This document shows positions 62,518 to 64,000 of a DNA stretch of 64,000 bases, one piece after another. Positions within the stretch are counted from its first letter, which is position 1. Every line of letters starts with the position of its first letter. The stretch covers positions 174,481 to 238,480 of the forward strand of contig NMRB01000821.1 of the NCBI GenBank assembly GCA_002633025.1, written 5' to 3'. This DNA is from Notospermus geniculatus. Taxonomy: Eukaryota; Nemertea; Pilidiophora; Heteronemertea; Lineidae. The notes below the pieces were generated by a model that did not search any database, was not told the origin of the DNA, and saw only the letters and a program-made list of their open reading frames with translations. The translations under genes and the position numbers were made by a program.

Positions 62518-64000
62518 GAAACGAGTAAACGTGTCGATTAATGACATTATAGGTCGGAGGGCGACGCATCTAACCCCAACGCGTCGGAGTAATATAAGGC
62601 CTACTGGTTGTAACAGGTCCACCTACCTGCGGATGTAGTTTGTCCTTTATCTGTCATAGTCTCCCTATTGCAGTTGCCCTTCCTGGTGATGAAGTGTTCG
62701 GAAGGACTTTCTCGCGGGAGCCTAGTCTTACTTCCTGATGTGTTAGGAACACGTCACTTGTCGCGGGCGCCAATTGCACTTGTCCAAACTGCTGCTGAAG
62801 TGTTTGGCACATGTCCTTCCTCCTGTCGCAGTATGTTTGGCATTCTGAGAACATCAGGGGTTCTTCGCTCTCGCTCCCTCACTAAAAAACTTTTCCTCAT
62901 CAAAATGACGAACTTGGGTTCGTTTTCATTATCACCAAACTGAGTATTAAATTCGTCAAAAATGCCAAGTCGTTAGTCTTTTTGACGAACATAAACAAGG
63001 GTTCGTCAAAATGACAACTACGTTCGTCATTTTGATGAACCCTTGTTTATGTTCGTCAAGAGTTCGTCCAAATGGCGAACCTGGACTTGTCATTTTGACG
63101 AATTTAATAGATAGTACTACTTATAGTTTGGTGATGGAAAACGAACCTAAGGTCGTCATTTAGATGAAGAAAAGTTTTTCGGTGCTAAGAACCCCTGATG
63201 TTCTCAGGATGTGTTTGGCACCGTCCGGTCCTTTCCCCTGTCAGTGTCACAGTCGCCAATTGCAGAGTGGCCCCGCCTGCTGACATGGCTGATGAAGTGT
63301 TTGACAGTTGTCCCTTATCAGTCGCAGGAGCCTAGCGCTACCTGCCGATGTGTTTGCGACATAATTCTTTCTATGTCGAATTCGTCAATTGCAGTAACCC
63401 TGCTCATGAATATTTTGCACAACACACATTAACAGCTAGGCCCCAATGGGGAACCCGCCCTGCGGTTTATCCCGACAGGTCGGCGCTGCGAGCGGTTGTA
63501 CCGAAACGACGTCATTGGCATCAAGTTAAAGATAATGTACCACGACTTCATTGTTTACATTCAATGTTTGTAAACATTGATGTTTACATTATGTTATTTT
63601 GGACTTTTGGGACATGCCAACCCCTCAATTGAATACTTACGGTATCAAAAGAATTTCTAGAGGGGCATGCCACCAACAAATTACTCATAAGACAAAGAAA
63701 GGCTGGACATAAACAAACAAAATGTAAATAAACAATGATTTTCGTGGCCCGCGAAAATACCCGTGATACATTATCTTTAACCGTTAGGTGTTTACGTTGC
63801 GTCATGAAAAAATTTCCTGACATTTTTCTACAGGAAAAATGACACAAAAGACGTTGCTTTTATCGCCATCGTATCTCTTCATTTTAAGAAAAAAAGGAAT
63901 GAGATTAAAAGAAAACTTCATCTGCTACACGATGATGTAAGTTTTACTGTCGGGCGACCAACACAAATAATGGTTTATTTTCACGCCAGAAGTACATGCA
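62518..64000. repeat. Inverted repeats at right edge, no gene
   Basis: An inverted repeat at 62838-63207 has arms starting TTCTGAGAACATCAGGGGTT and repeated TTCGTCA words inside. A second at about 63522-63783 has arms AGTTAAAGATAATGTACCAC/GATACATTATCTTTAAC. The last 200 bp show nothing recognisable. Confidence 0.65.

Noticed and set aside
62153-63632. Open frames at the right edge
   Set aside because: They lie in inverted repeats and show no protein-family texture or splice sites.
1-64000. CRISPR arrays, operons, phage or bacterial defence islands
   Set aside because: The sequence is eukaryotic; the tandem repeats are minisatellites without spacer structure and the genes have introns.

Overview
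This window is animal nuclear DNA, not bacterial. The two well-resolved genes are split by introns with GT-AG junctions, intergenic DNA is crowded with palindromes, short inverted-repeat transposons, minisatellites and CpG-poor AT-rich filler, and there are two N gaps (15252-15586, 27046-27699) plus isolated single Ns. Gene content (FYCO1 with RUN-FYVE-GOLD architecture, HIBADH, OAS-like genes) and repeat style (very frequent TACATGTA and TAGGCCTA words) suggest a marine deuterostome invertebrate, most likely an echinoderm such as a sea urchin; this is an inference, not a proof.

Region 1 (about 0.2-23.3 kb) is a tandem array. Three intronless copies of a 2'-5'-oligoadenylate synthetase-like (OAS-like) nucleotidyltransferase lie head to tail on the + strand: copy 1 (5728-7069, one-base frameshift), copy 2 (10649-12001, intact, 450 aa), copy 3 (17900-19485, broken by a foreign segment and a single N that replace the DxD catalytic stretch). 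Each sits in a duplicated flanking unit of roughly 5 kb. Flank sequence without a gene (230-890, 2990-3210, 3818-4140) shows the array once had, or still has beyond the left edge, more units. Unit-specific insertions (palindromes, a SINE-bearing element, a CR1-like retrotransposon tail, a Transib-like element) can be read as filled and empty sites between units.

Region 2 (about 24.1-29.3 kb) holds one good-looking but unrecognised first coding exon on the - strand (24148-24482), an N gap and repeats.

Region 3 (29413-49479, - strand) is a complete FYCO1 orthologue in about 21 coding exons: N-terminal RUN domain, two giant coiled-coil exons (470 and 702 codons), FYVE zinc finger, LC3-interacting motif (F-H-L-I) and C-terminal GOLD domain. 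I could follow the reading phase through every junction, giving about 1952 aa. FYCO1 links Rab7/PI3P-positive autophagosomes and late endosomes to kinesin transport.

Region 4 (52098-61135, + strand) is a complete seven-exon mitochondrial 3-hydroxyisobutyrate dehydrogenase (HIBADH, 325 aa), head to head with FYCO1 across about 2.6 kb. Valine catabolism and autophagosome transport are not known to be functionally linked; I see the pairing as ordinary synteny. Region 5 (61.1-64 kb) is repeats only.

The most unusual content is the OAS-like array (innate RNA-sensing family, with a C-terminal extension beyond the usual OAS core) and the extraordinary density and diversity of long palindromes, several of which share a short common end but have unrelated stems.
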